Source: CAZNDN01 sp964571815
Lineage (GTDB): Bacteria > Fibrobacterota > Chitinivibrionia > Chitinivibrionales > WJKA01
Reading direction: 5' to 3'
Length of the DNA: 64,000 nucleotides
Assembly: GCA_964571815.1 (NCBI GenBank)
Contig: CAZNDN010000007.1
Span: 1-64,000, forward strand
Shown here: piece after piece, positions 1 to 9,447 of the stretch
Position numbering within the stretch: position 1 is the stretch's first letter
Layout: each line of letters starts with the position of its first letter
The notes under the pieces: generated by a model
Database searches by the model: none
What the model was told of the DNA's origin: nothing
What the model saw: the letters and a program-made list of their open reading frames with translations, nothing else
Translations under genes and position numbers: made by a program

Positions 1-36
1 CTGCCCCTCCGCCCTCTGCCTTCTGCCTTCTGATTC

Positions 37-2331
37 CTACTCCACCCCCTCAATCTCCTCCCTCACCTTCTCGATCTGATCGTCCAGCGCTTCCATCTTC
101 TCCTGTTCCTTCTTCTCCTCCTGCACCTGCTTCACGGTTGCCTGGAGCTTCTCGGCCGTGGCCAGGGCATATTCGATATCCCCCCTGAGCGCATCGAGCC
201 GCCGCGCGAAAAACGATGAGCGGGCGAACTCGTCGCGGTAGACCAGAAAGCGGTCGATTTCGCTTTTCAGCTTCTTTTGTTGGGTGCCCATGCTGTCGAG
301 GACGGTGTTCATCTCCGGGGTGGGTCGGTTCTTTGACAGCTTCCCGGCGGATTCGGCCAGTTCCGCGTAGTGCTCTCTGATTCCCGCATACGTATTTTTC
401 TCGCGCTGGAGCAGATCCGCGGATGGGGCCGTGGCCTCGCGAATTGTCTCGTATGCCTCACGCAGGATCCGGACGGCATCGTCGTACTTCTTCTCCATCA
501 GCGCGGCATAGCCTTTCAGCAGCTTCGCCTCGGCCTGCACCGGAGGTTTGTTCGAAACGCGTGCCGCCTCCTCGCCGGCATCGGCGCAGTCCTTCCACTG
601 CCGCGCCTTCAGGGCGCACCATCCGAGCCCCAGCAGGGCATCTTCGCGATAGTAACTCTCCGCGGGGACACTCCGCAGCGCGCTCACCGCCTCGGGGAGT
701 TCGCCCTGCTCGTAGTAAAGGTATCCCGCCAGAAGGAGCGACCGGTTGACGACCTCCCTCTGTGCGCGCGTGAGCGGGGTAATATTCATCGCTTCACTCA
801 GGGCCGCGCGAGCCCCTTCGAGGTCGTCCTGGCGTGCGTGTGCGATCGCAAGTGAATGCCGGGCGAACGCATACCGGGGGTGCCCGGGAGGGACCGCGCC
901 CAGCAGTTCTTCGGCCCGGGCGAACCGGCCGTGTTTCAGGAAGCTCTCTCCCATCAGGTACGACGCATGGTGCCTCAGCGAGTCTCGAACCCCGGCGGTG
1001 CTCAGCTTCCCGTACTGTTCTTCGACCATTGCGTGGTTATCGTTACGGTAGGCGATACGCATGATCCCCAGCTCGGCCGGATCGACGGCATCGCTCCGGG
1101 GATAGGTAATCGTCATGTCGCGGTAGCCCTCTTCCGCCGATTCGCGCATGTCCATCTCTTCACGGCAACTGCTGTAGTAGTAGCTCACCCAGTCGTTCTT
1201 GTGGAACTCGGGATACACGCCCAGGAGTTGACCGTAGATCAGGAACGCTTCCCAGTACTTGCCCGCGTAGTACAGCGCCATGGCCTTGTTATACAGATCA
1301 AACGGCGTCGTGTCCATGAGCCGCGACATCTTCCGCGCCCACACTTCTTCACGATGCCTCCCGACTTCGGTGCGGAAATAGAGCGAATGCGACGTGGCAA
1401 GGCCTTCCTGCACGGCCATGGTATACTGATACACGGCGGTGAGGTCGCGACCCATACTGAGCACCGCGCCGTTGAGACCGGCGCCCATTCCCCAGTAGCC
1501 TAAATCGTTCTCGCCGAATCCGAAGAGTCCGTGGAGCTTGATCAGGCGAAGGATCCACACGCCCAGCCGCGAGGAGCCTTCGTACTCGAGTCCGCTTCCT
1601 CCGAGGAATTCATCCGATTCGGTCCCGAGGTCCTTAAGGTTGAAGTCCACGCCGACATCGATGCGCTCTTCCCAGAGACGGGCATCCCAGTTGACCTGCA
1701 GGCTCCGGGAGAGCTTCTCCGTCTCCCCGGTTTGCGTCTCGAATGTCGGCTGAAGAACATGCCGGCCGGCGATTCCCGCCACGTGGTAGCCGAGGATGGG
1801 ATGGTGAAGCACGCGGTAGCTCAGTCCCACGTCGATTCCCGGCGGCACGCTGTAGCGTGTCTCCTCCCCGAACACGTTCTGCATGACTACGGTCACGTTG
1901 GTTCCCACCGACAGGCGTCCCCATACGTTTGCCGCGTACGACAGTACCAGCGCATTACTTTCGAACTTTACCGTGCCCGTACGATTGAACGACTCGTCGT
2001 AACTCGGGTGCTCGGGCTCTCCCTGTCGCACCCAGGTCAGTCCCGCCGATTGAAACAGGCCGATCGGCAGGGTTGCGCTCAGTTGATGCGTCTGGAAAGA
2101 GTTGCGCATGGACGGACTGAAGACACCGAGTAGAGTCGGATAGTCCTCCTCGGTCAGCAGCGAGGGATTGCTCAGCGCCGAGTACGGAGCGAACAGCTCC
2201 CGCCAGCGCTGGGTCAGCAGATGCTCTCCGGGGAGGCCGTCGGCCCGGCACGGCACGCACAATCCCGCCGCGGCCGGCAGGACCGCAAGGCACATCAGGC
2301 ATGCCTTCACGGCACGAACGTTATCGCTCAT
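37..2331 (-). CDS. Secreted beta-rich / TPR / coiled-coil envelope protein (paralogue B)
   Basis: A 764-residue protein with an N-terminal signal peptide (about residues 1-30). Residues ~31-330 are rich in alternating beta-strand patterns and resemble an outer-membrane barrel-like domain opening with DGLPGEHLL and SALSNPSLL. Residues ~345-650 look like tetratricopeptide repeats (YYAGKYWEAFLIYGQLL and similar helix pairs). The last ~60 residues form a charged coiled coil ending near DDQIEKVREEIE. The gene 3248-5524 has the same architecture and clear sequence similarity, so the two are paralogues. The start is ATG with GGGAG six bases upstream, and it overlaps the end of the beta-helix gene by 11 bases. 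It is the last gene of the surface operon. The function is not known. A scaffold in the outer membrane or periplasm, with TPRs binding partners, is inferred. Confidence 0.8.
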   Translation of the reverse strand: MSDNVRAVKACLMCLAVLPAAAGLCVPCRADGLPGEHLLTQRWRELFAPYSALSNPSLLTEEDYPTLLGVFSPSMRNSFQTHQLSATLPIGLFQSAGLTWVRQGEPEHPSYDESFNRTGTVKFESNALVLSYAANVWGRLSVGTNVTVVMQNVFGEETRYSVPPGIDVGLSYRVLHHPILGYHVAGIAGRHVLQPTFETQTGETEKLSRSLQVNWDARLWEERIDVGVDFNLKDLGTESDEFLGGSGLEYEGSSRLGVWILRLIKLHGLFGFGENDLGYWGMGAGLNGAVLSMGRDLTAVYQYTMAVQEGLATSHSLYFRTEVGRHREEVWARKMSRLMDTTPFDLYNKAMALYYAGKYWEAFLIYGQLLGVYPEFHKNDWVSYYYSSCREEMDMRESAEEGYRDMTITYPRSDAVDPAELGIMRIAYRNDNHAMVEEQYGKLSTAGVRDSLRHHASYLMGESFLKHGRFARAEELLGAVPPGHPRYAFARHSLAIAHARQDDLEGARAALSEAMNITPLTRAQREVVNRSLLLAGYLYYEQGELPEAVSALRSVPAESYYREDALLGLGWCALKARQWKDCADAGEEAARVSNKPPVQAEAKLLKGYAALMEKKYDDAVRILREAYETIREATAPSADLLQREKNTYAGIREHYAELAESAGKLSKNRPTPEMNTVLDSMGTQQKKLKSEIDRFLVYRDEFARSSFFARRLDALRGDIEYALATAEKLQATVKQVQEEKKEQEKMEALDDQIEKVREEIEGVE

Positions 2332-3181
2332 GGGAATCTCCCGGTGATCGGTACGATGAATCGGGGATGGTTTCGTCCTTTCCCATCAGCCCGGGTGTGG
2401 TCGGACACTCGCCGCAGGTGCCCTTTGTTGTGAAATCCAGATTCCGGCGCGGGGAAACAAACGCGGGATCAAACGAGTAATTGCCCGGCGGCAGTTGGCC
2501 GGGCCGATCCATATTACCGTACAAGTTATTGTCTTGGAGCGTTACCCTTTCCGCTGCAGCCTGAATCAGTTTTGCCCCGAGGCACACATTGTGGGCGATG
2601 ATATTGGATTGGACCATGAAGCTCGACTTACCTCCCACGGCCAGCCCGTGATTGTGGTTGTAGGCGATCACATTGTGCTCAACCTTTGCTTTCCCGCTCG
2701 TGACGTCCCAACCCTGTATTCCCGAGGCGCGATTGAATACGATTGCGTTGTTGTGCAGTGAAGGGAGGTGACGGACGCAGACGATACCGCTCTGACGGTT
2801 GGTCATGATCCGGCAGTCGTGCACGGCACAGCCGTCGTGACGCGAGAATACGCCGACCGTGCCGTTGCGCACGGTGACGTGACACAGGACCGATGCGCCG
2901 CCAAGAGTCACCACCGTGCCCTTGCCGCCGCCGTCGATCACCGTGGATGCCGCGGAGGCGCCCTTGAGCACGGTCCCGTGCTTGACAAAGACCTTCTCGC
3001 GGTAGACCCCCGGCCCGACCAGAACCGTATCGCCGGCGCGGGCCTGAAGAAACGCGGCGGCAATGTCGGGCGTGTCGTGCGAAGGGGTCTGGATGGTTCT
3101 GCCGTACAGACAGTCGCCCCCGATCAGGAGCAGAGCTGCCGCCGGCAGAAGGCTTTTCGGGTTCACCATGCGTCCTCTCAT
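2321..3181 (-). CDS. Secreted right-handed beta-helix (pectate-lyase-fold/NosD-like) protein
   Basis: About 286 residues. A signal peptide (LLPAAALLLIGG core) is followed by the typical opening of a DUF1565/NosD-like parallel beta-helix: DTPDIAAAFLQARAGDTVLV and then GVYREKVFVKHGTVLKGA. Repeating coils follow, rich in V-x-N and N-x-I steps (HNNAIVFNRASGIQGW, VEHNVIAYNHNHGLAV). No catalytic set of a polysaccharide lyase is obvious, so it may bind rather than cut. The chosen start has AGGAGG six bases upstream; an ATG 27 bases further up lies before that ribosome-binding site and is disfavoured. It lies between the two TPR paralogues and overlaps the downstream one, so it is probably co-translated with it. 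Confidence 0.78.
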   Translation of the reverse strand: MRGRMVNPKSLLPAAALLLIGGDCLYGRTIQTPSHDTPDIAAAFLQARAGDTVLVGPGVYREKVFVKHGTVLKGASAASTVIDGGGKGTVVTLGGASVLCHVTVRNGTVGVFSRHDGCAVHDCRIMTNRQSGIVCVRHLPSLHNNAIVFNRASGIQGWDVTSGKAKVEHNVIAYNHNHGLAVGGKSSFMVQSNIIAHNVCLGAKLIQAAAERVTLQDNNLYGNMDRPGQLPPGNYSFDPAFVSPRRNLDFTTKGTCGECPTTPGLMGKDETIPDSSYRSPGDSHER

Positions 3182-3247
3182 TCGTCTCCTCCTCGGGTAT
3201 GGGCGCATGCGACATAGACACCAATCGCGCTACCGCCCCGCTTCACC

Positions 3248-5524
3248 TTACTCCCCAAGCTCTCGTTTCAGTTGCTCGATTTGGTCGTCGATCTTCTCCA
3301 TCTTCTTCTCGGTCTTGTCCAGGGTTTCCCTGGATCGGCGCTCAAACCTGCCCTTCTGAAGGAAGGCGAGCATGAACTCAAGATCGCTTCGCACCGATTC
3401 CCTGTTTCTGCCGAAGAAGGTGCCGCGCTCGAACCGGTCGACGTAACGCAGGTGGGCATCCAGCTTCTCTTTCACGGCAAGCTGTCCCGTATGAAGGCTG
3501 TCGTGCATCCGTTTCTTCATGTCCGACTCGCTCAGCCCCGCGCACGTGCGAACATCTTCGGCCAGTTGAGCGTATTGTATCCGGTTGTTCGAGTACACGT
3601 ACGTGCTCGCCTCCAGAGCATCGGGGTCGGGGCTTTCGTAGGAATCGATCGTCGCGAGACCGTCCTTGAGAATTGTTTCGGCCGCGGTCGTGTCACCCGT
3701 TCGCAGCAGCCCGTACCCCTGGACCAGCATGCCTTCACAGCGCAGCACCGTGTCCTCGGCCGCGGAGACGAGCCTCCCGCCCACGTCAACGCAGTCGTCG
3801 TACTGCGACGCGCGGATTGCGGCCCACCCCAGGCCCAGCAACGCCTCGGGATAGTAATGACTGTCGCGCGGTACCATGCGCAGCGCAACGACCGCCTTGC
3901 TGAGTGTCCCGTTCTCGTAGAAGATGTAGCCCAGAAACAGCAGCGACCGGTGCACGATTTCCTTCTGAACATCGGTCCGTGCATCATGGCTTACGCAGTT
4001 GCCCAGATGCACTTCGGCCTTTGCGGTTGAACCGGTTAGCAGCACGTAGGCCACGGCCAGCGAGTGCTGGGCGAAGAGGTAGGAGGGGTGCGTCTCAGGC
4101 ACCATGGACAGGAGTCGAATTGCGTGAGAATAGTCTTCTTCCGCTATCGCGATCTGGCCGCGCAGATAGGTTGCGTGGTGACGTATGGAATCGCCGGCCG
4201 AGACCTCGCGGCCGAACGATGTCAAGCCTTGGTATATCTCCCGGGCCTTCCGCAGGTCCCCGTCCCGGTACTGAATGCGCATCATCCCCAGCTCCGAGGC
4301 CGCGACCATCTCCGAGGTCGGAAACGAATCGAGATGGGCGGCGTACGTGCTCAGCCCCGCCTCGCGCATGTCCATTTCCTCCAGACACGAGCCCATGTAA
4401 TGAGTCACCAGGTCGTTCTTGAAGAAGTCGGGGAATTCGTTCCTGATGCGGGCGTAGAGAAAGTATGCCTTCCAGAATCTCCCGGCCCAGTACTCGGTCA
4501 TGGCCCGGTTGTACAACTGGTTGGGGGAGATGTTCATCTTCTTCAGCCGCCGGTGCAGCTCCTGCTCGAACCGGTGCTCGCCGAAATCGGCGCGGCAGTA
4601 CATGGTGTGTGACGGGCGCAGGTCTCCTTCCATCTCATGGCGAAGCTGCCAGGCGGCCGCCAGGTCGCGGCCGGCATTGAATGAGGGGAGGTTGATGCCG
4701 AAGCAGAGGCCCCAGTGTTCCAGGCGACGTTGGCCGATACCGGCAAACCCGTGTACGGTGAAGGCTCGAAGCAGCCACACGCCTCCCTGGAAAAACACGT
4801 CCCACTCCGGTATTTGCTCCTCATCCGGGAAATCGATCTTCTTCGACAACAGATCGCTTACGTCCGCCTGGATATCCAGCTCCACACGGTGTTCGAGAAA
4901 CGACGAGTGCAGCGTTGCATTGAGCTGCGTGGCCCGCACTCGCTCGATGTCGGGATTGACCGAAAAGAAAAGGTAGTTCCGGGCGGCCACGCCGATACCG
5001 TGCGTGCCGAGAAACGAATGGTGGAGCAGGGGGTAAAACGCTCCGATATCAAGGCCCGGGCTGGTCCGCGGATCGCCGAAATTGCTCTGGTAGAGAACAT
5101 TGAGATTGGCCCCCAGGGCAAGACGGTGCATTGGTGTGGCGGCGTAGGTCAACATGATGAAGGTGTTGTCGTTGCTGAGATTGGTCTCCTCGAATACGTA
5201 CTCGCCGGTCTCGTTGAACCGGCCTCCGTCCACCGGCATCCCGTTTTCCCCCACCAGTGTCAGGGCCGCGGTCTGATACCGCCGGACCGGGATCACGATA
5301 CCCGCCTCCCACAGGCGGGCGATACTCTCGGGAGCAACGGACAAGGCTCCGCGGACGGAAAGATAGTGCTGCTCCGAAATCAGGGCCGGGTTGGTCAGGG
5401 GAGAGTGGTGCAGGAAAAGGTTGCGCCACTGGTGGGAGAGCAGATACTCCACGGGGAGACCGTCACCGACGGCCGCCGCCCGCAGGGACAGCAGCGCAAC
5501 GGCCCACATCCGGACGCGACGCAT
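3248..5524 (-). CDS. Secreted beta-rich / TPR / coiled-coil envelope protein (paralogue A)
   Basis: About 758 residues, paralogous to 37-2331 over its whole length. It shows the same layout: signal peptide, an N-terminal DGLPVEYLL / SPLTNPALI segment opening a beta-rich domain (to ~residue 330), TPR-like helical repeats (YWAGRFWKAYFLYARI and others) and a C-terminal coiled coil ending KIDDQIEQLKRELGE. The start is ATG at 5524, with GAGGAG seven bases upstream. The upstream ATG at 5539 contains the ribosome-binding site itself and is rejected. It is the fifth gene of the operon, 74 bases after the large VWA gene. The function is not recognised. The pairing with paralogue B suggests a hetero-oligomer or two non-equivalent copies in one envelope complex (inference). 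Confidence 0.8.
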   Translation of the reverse strand: MRRVRMWAVALLSLRAAAVGDGLPVEYLLSHQWRNLFLHHSPLTNPALISEQHYLSVRGALSVAPESIARLWEAGIVIPVRRYQTAALTLVGENGMPVDGGRFNETGEYVFEETNLSNDNTFIMLTYAATPMHRLALGANLNVLYQSNFGDPRTSPGLDIGAFYPLLHHSFLGTHGIGVAARNYLFFSVNPDIERVRATQLNATLHSSFLEHRVELDIQADVSDLLSKKIDFPDEEQIPEWDVFFQGGVWLLRAFTVHGFAGIGQRRLEHWGLCFGINLPSFNAGRDLAAAWQLRHEMEGDLRPSHTMYCRADFGEHRFEQELHRRLKKMNISPNQLYNRAMTEYWAGRFWKAYFLYARIRNEFPDFFKNDLVTHYMGSCLEEMDMREAGLSTYAAHLDSFPTSEMVAASELGMMRIQYRDGDLRKAREIYQGLTSFGREVSAGDSIRHHATYLRGQIAIAEEDYSHAIRLLSMVPETHPSYLFAQHSLAVAYVLLTGSTAKAEVHLGNCVSHDARTDVQKEIVHRSLLFLGYIFYENGTLSKAVVALRMVPRDSHYYPEALLGLGWAAIRASQYDDCVDVGGRLVSAAEDTVLRCEGMLVQGYGLLRTGDTTAAETILKDGLATIDSYESPDPDALEASTYVYSNNRIQYAQLAEDVRTCAGLSESDMKKRMHDSLHTGQLAVKEKLDAHLRYVDRFERGTFFGRNRESVRSDLEFMLAFLQKGRFERRSRETLDKTEKKMEKIDDQIEQLKRELGE

Positions 5525-5598
5525 GCGTGCGCTCCTCATCGGGTGCCTGCTCCGTTGATCATTCGTTTCCTTCCCCCATCATGTCCAACCCCGGATAC

Positions 5599-8500
5599 CT
5601 ATCGCCTGACACCGATCTTCAGCCTGCGTGTCTCCGTGTGATCCTTGTTGTCTTCAATAACCACCACCGCAAGGTAGGAGCCCGTGCCCACGTAGCGTCC
5701 GTTGAGATTCGTGCCGTCCCACACAAACGCAACGTATTCGTTGCCGCCGGCCGTGGTCCCTTTCATGCGATCCACGATCAGGTTCCCCATGCAGTCGTAC
5801 AGCGAAACCGTGCCCTCCAGTCTGATATCGCCGGGGATCGGGCCCAGGGGGCGAACCAGGAGTGCGGTGCCGCGCCGTGAGCCGACACCGGCGATCGACG
5901 GGGTCGTGGCGGTGAGCGGATCGAACGGGTTGGGCGCGGATCTTACCGAGAAACGATACTTGAACGCCCCGACAACCAGAGGCGCCATTCGGTTGTTTTC
6001 GCTGTCCTGCACATTACCCTGCTTGTCCTTGACACCCGCGGTATAATCAATTCTGAGGGAATCGCCGGACGTCGGAAATTCCGTGCCCTCGATACCGGTC
6101 ACCAGGTAGGTGTGTTCCGTGCCCGATCCGGAGCGTGTTCCCCGCAACTTCATCGTGTAGCGCTGCCCCGTGCGCCCGTCGAAGAAGACCAGGGGTGTCG
6201 GTTCGGCCGGAGCATCCACCGGCTCGGAGAACGTTACCACGATGGTGTCGGGGGGTATCGATGAAGAGTCGGTGACGAAGCGGGGCCTGAAACGGGCCCG
6301 GACAATCACCGGGGCCATGTCGTCGGTGATCGGCACACGGCCGGGGTGAATCAGGCCGCCGGTGGAGGAGCGGGTACGGGCGACGGTCAGCGAATCGCGA
6401 TTGTCAACCGCGGTGAACGGCTCCGTGTCCGCCGGCTGCGTTACCGCTATCTCAAATCCCTCGTCGGTCAACGAGAAGTCGTCCGCGGTGTACGTGAAGT
6501 TGCGGTGGGCTGGCAGCTCGACGGTGGAGGTCAGCTTGTCGAGCATGGTGCGGTCGGGCGGCTGATCCATGGTCACCCGTACCGCATCGATCAGCCCGTC
6601 GTCGTTCGCGTCGATATATCGCGCGGCATCTACCATGTAAAGCAGATGGTAGTTCAGCCCGCGGCGTACGTTGTTGCCCCTCTGAGCAACCGGAAGCGTG
6701 TCGGATACGCCGGCGGTCGAATCGATCCATATCGAGTCCCCCGCCGCCGGCTCGGTCCGGCCCTCAACCGGCACGACCGCGAAACGGGCCTCGCTGCCGG
6801 CGTTGTCCACGGCGGAGAGACGCAGGGAATACCGTGTCGAGGATGAGCCCCGCAGGAAAAGAAACGGCGTGGCCGAACCGATCCGCTTCACCGACTCGGA
6901 AAAACGCACCACAAGGGTGTCGCGACCGTCGATGTCGGCGAGATCGTAGTAGTCGGCGCCGACGATCACCGGCCCCATGCTGTCGGCCAGTGCAATGTCG
7001 GTTGAAGGAAACGCTCCTCCGCGCGGCAGGTCCGGTACCTGGTCGATGTACAGCCGCTCTTGAGGGTAGAGCCCGGTGAACGGCTCCTCGTCGGCGCCGT
7101 GCTTCAGCAGGATGTCAAATCCGCGTGACGAGGGGATCACCGAGGTCACCTCCTGGTCCCGATCGGACTGTACCTGGATAAACGGCGTCACCGCCTCGAT
7201 TTCATCGGCGTAGAGCGTGTCGCCGAATTCCACCCTGATCACATCCGCGTACCCGTCGGCCCTGCCACCGCTCTGGTCCAGGTAGTACGCCTTGCTCACC
7301 TCCAGGTCGCGAAGCGGCAGGACGCGCACGGCCAGCCGCACGACATCGCAGGGAATGTCGGGGTTGCGGTACGTGACGATCACCGAATCGTTAAGCCCGT
7401 TCTGAAGTGTGTCGTCGATAGCCGGGCTCCCGATTGCCCGGTTGAAACGGGCGCCGAAATAGCTCCCGTGATTCTCCGTGGTCAACACGAGTTCATCGGA
7501 GCCCGTTGCATTGGTTACCCGCAGCGTGACTTCATCGATCGGAAACTCCGACGGTGGATAGAAGCGCGCCTGCAGCGGAGTCCAGTCGCCCTCGATTTCG
7601 GTGACCACTTCGTTGGCGTAGCGCAGCTCCAATATGCCCTGATCCCAGCACTCCAGGCGAATGTAGTACGAATCCTCCTCGATTGCGGCCCGGTCCAGGG
7701 AACGGACCACATCGAAAGAAAACTCCCGGGTCGTATCGATATTGAGAGGATCAAGATAGTAGTAGCGGAAGCTGACATCGAATGTCGTGGTGTCCGATTC
7801 CAGGATAAAGGGCTCGTCGAAGTACGCCAGGGTGGAGTCAAACGATACGGCCGACACACCGTTCATGGTGAGAGCACGCGGTTCCGAGGGAAAGATTTTT
7901 TGTCCCATTCCGGGAAACTTGTTGAGCAGCCGGTCGATCAGCTCCCCTTCCTTGCCCGACACTTTCCAGACTTCGCTCTGGATATTGGTGGTCGAATACC
8001 CGTTGTCCTTAATATTGCCGGTCATGGTGTTGATTTGATCCGGTATGGGCTGAGTCTCGTTGATAAAGAAGGCGGTGAAGGTTGTCGGCACATCCTCGCC
8101 ATCCTGGTAGTCGAGTTGGTTCGGCCGCCGTTCGACATCGACGTACTGATGCACGCCGTCGGAGAGAAAGATCGCGTATTGCCGGTCGGCGGGGTAGCGC
8201 GCCGTCTCGAATGCCTTCTTCGCCGCCTCAAAGGCCAGGGATATGTCGGTGGTGGTGTTGTACCCGGTCACGGGATTGCCGGCGATATCATGACCGCTGT
8301 GGCGTCCCGTGACGCCGTAATTGGCATTGAGGAGCCGGCGGTTTCCGCCGATATCCGTGTCGTTGGGTGTGGGGCTCAGCGCGATCGACCACTTGAGTTT
8401 CTCCACCGCCGACATGCTTCCGACCGTGGTGTCAAGCCGGGTGAGGGGGATGTAGGAATCGTGCCACTCGCCGGAGGGATCGAGCTGAACGAAATAGGAA

Positions 8501-8913
8501 TCGTCGCGGTAGTCGTGCAGAAGCTGGTTGGAGAATACCGTGATGCCGACTTCCGAAGCCGGCGAACGCGCGGCAAGCGTGTCGATGAGCTTCTTAACGA
8601 CGTCGTAGCGTGAAGCGGTGGAATCCATGTAGCTCATACTTCCCGAATGATCGATAATGAAGAAGAGCGAGATGGTGTCTTCGGTTTCCACCACGGGTCC
8701 TTCCCTGAACGAATCGGGGGCACAGTGCTCGAAGATCTCAGAAACCATGACCACGCTGTCGGGCACGTGCACGGTATCTCCCTTCCAGTTCAGCGGACAG
8801 TCGATGACGGCTTTGCAGATCCGGCCGCCCGACACTGGGCGCCCGCCCGCGGCGAGCAGCGCCACGAAGGCCGCGACGATCGCGGGGTTCGGTGCAGGGC
8901 AACGCTTTCTCAT
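5599..8913 (-). CDS. Large secreted VWA-domain protein with two Ig-like/calcium modules and FlgD-like C-terminus
   Basis: About 1104 residues. A signal peptide is followed by a short segment with three cysteines (IC..., DCPLNWKGDT, EHC). A VWA domain then spans about residues 80-330, with the MIDAS start IIDHSGSM (Asp88, Ser90, Ser92) and IFLSDG. Two similar ~220-residue modules cover roughly 545-985. Each opens with a Dx[DN]xDG-like metal-binding loop (DANDDGLIDAV in the second) and continues with DTLVVRFSE / DTIVVTFSE and GDSIWID / GDSLRID strands. The C-terminal ~110 residues match a FlgD Ig-like or type-A sorting-like domain (SAPNPFDP, VSLYDCMGNLIV, VWDGTNLNGRYVGTGSYLAV, KIGVRR). The ATG at 8913 has GAGGAG seven bases upstream. 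A surface adhesin or secreted-fibre role is inferred. Confidence 0.83.
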   Translation of the reverse strand: MRKRCPAPNPAIVAAFVALLAAGGRPVSGGRICKAVIDCPLNWKGDTVHVPDSVVMVSEIFEHCAPDSFREGPVVETEDTISLFFIIDHSGSMSYMDSTASRYDVVKKLIDTLAARSPASEVGITVFSNQLLHDYRDDSYFVQLDPSGEWHDSYIPLTRLDTTVGSMSAVEKLKWSIALSPTPNDTDIGGNRRLLNANYGVTGRHSGHDIAGNPVTGYNTTTDISLAFEAAKKAFETARYPADRQYAIFLSDGVHQYVDVERRPNQLDYQDGEDVPTTFTAFFINETQPIPDQINTMTGNIKDNGYSTTNIQSEVWKVSGKEGELIDRLLNKFPGMGQKIFPSEPRALTMNGVSAVSFDSTLAYFDEPFILESDTTTFDVSFRYYYLDPLNIDTTREFSFDVVRSLDRAAIEEDSYYIRLECWDQGILELRYANEVVTEIEGDWTPLQARFYPPSEFPIDEVTLRVTNATGSDELVLTTENHGSYFGARFNRAIGSPAIDDTLQNGLNDSVIVTYRNPDIPCDVVRLAVRVLPLRDLEVSKAYYLDQSGGRADGYADVIRVEFGDTLYADEIEAVTPFIQVQSDRDQEVTSVIPSSRGFDILLKHGADEEPFTGLYPQERLYIDQVPDLPRGGAFPSTDIALADSMGPVIVGADYYDLADIDGRDTLVVRFSESVKRIGSATPFLFLRGSSSTRYSLRLSAVDNAGSEARFAVVPVEGRTEPAAGDSIWIDSTAGVSDTLPVAQRGNNVRRGLNYHLLYMVDAARYIDANDDGLIDAVRVTMDQPPDRTMLDKLTSTVELPAHRNFTYTADDFSLTDEGFEIAVTQPADTEPFTAVDNRDSLTVARTRSSTGGLIHPGRVPITDDMAPVIVRARFRPRFVTDSSSIPPDTIVVTFSEPVDAPAEPTPLVFFDGRTGQRYTMKLRGTRSGSGTEHTYLVTGIEGTEFPTSGDSLRIDYTAGVKDKQGNVQDSENNRMAPLVVGAFKYRFSVRSAPNPFDPLTATTPSIAGVGSRRGTALLVRPLGPIPGDIRLEGTVSLYDCMGNLIVDRMKGTTAGGNEYVAFVWDGTNLNGRYVGTGSYLAVVVIEDNKDHTETRRLKIGVRR

Positions 8914-8949
8914 CGGTACACTCCTCATGGATATGTCAACCGCGGTCCG

Positions 8950-9435
8950 TTACAGCCCGGCCTCACCAAGGCGAAGCGAGATCCGGTAGCCGCTTTCCGA
9001 TTTGGCAAGAAGGTAAATCGTGCTTGTTCCCCGATAGGAGTCGATCTCCCCGAGGTATTCTTCGGCGATCGAGACGCGCAAGGCCAGATCGCCGTTGAAA
9101 TTTCGTCCGAAATAGTCCTCATAAAGCTCCGGCACGATCCGTTTGTGCCCGGGAGCGAGGGGACCGTCCCGAGCGCTGATCAGCCGCAAATCTCCCTTGC
9201 CGTAACGCATGCACATCCGTATGTGCTGCTTCTGCGCGGGCGAAAGGCAGTCGAAGAATGAGCGGGAAAGTTCGATATCGCCGTGTGCCTTGGCGATGGC
9301 ACATACCAGCGAGTCCATGTTTTCTATTGACGGCAGCACGCGGCGCCACGCGCGGCGCGGAAGCGCGGAGGCATGATACCGCGGAGCAGTGCAACCCATG
9401 GTCAGCAGCAAGGCAAAAGCAAATGCACGTGCCAT
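8950..9435 (-). CDS. Small putative lipoprotein in the surface operon
   Basis: 161 residues with a short hydrophobic leader and a lipobox-like LLTMGC that places the lipidated Cys at residue 15. The rest is a compact alpha/beta sequence with no family I recognise (SFFDCLSPAQKQH, YRGTSTIYLLAKSESGYRI). The C-terminal strands resemble a small NTF2-like or cystatin-like sheet, but that is a guess. It lies 12 bases after one VWA gene and 36 bases before the other, with AGAAGG seven bases before the ATG. Its position between the two VWA proteins suggests an accessory or anchoring part of the same complex. Confidence 0.7.
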   Translation of the reverse strand: MARAFAFALLLTMGCTAPRYHASALPRRAWRRVLPSIENMDSLVCAIAKAHGDIELSRSFFDCLSPAQKQHIRMCMRYGKGDLRLISARDGPLAPGHKRIVPELYEDYFGRNFNGDLALRVSIAEEYLGEIDSYRGTSTIYLLAKSESGYRISLRLGEAGL

Positions 9436-9447
9436 ACAAGAACCTTC

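Noticed and set aside
1..36. Short CTGCCTT-like repeats at the left edge
   Set aside because: Only about three imperfect units, too little to call a repeat array; the surface operon ends right beside it and no terminator is visible.
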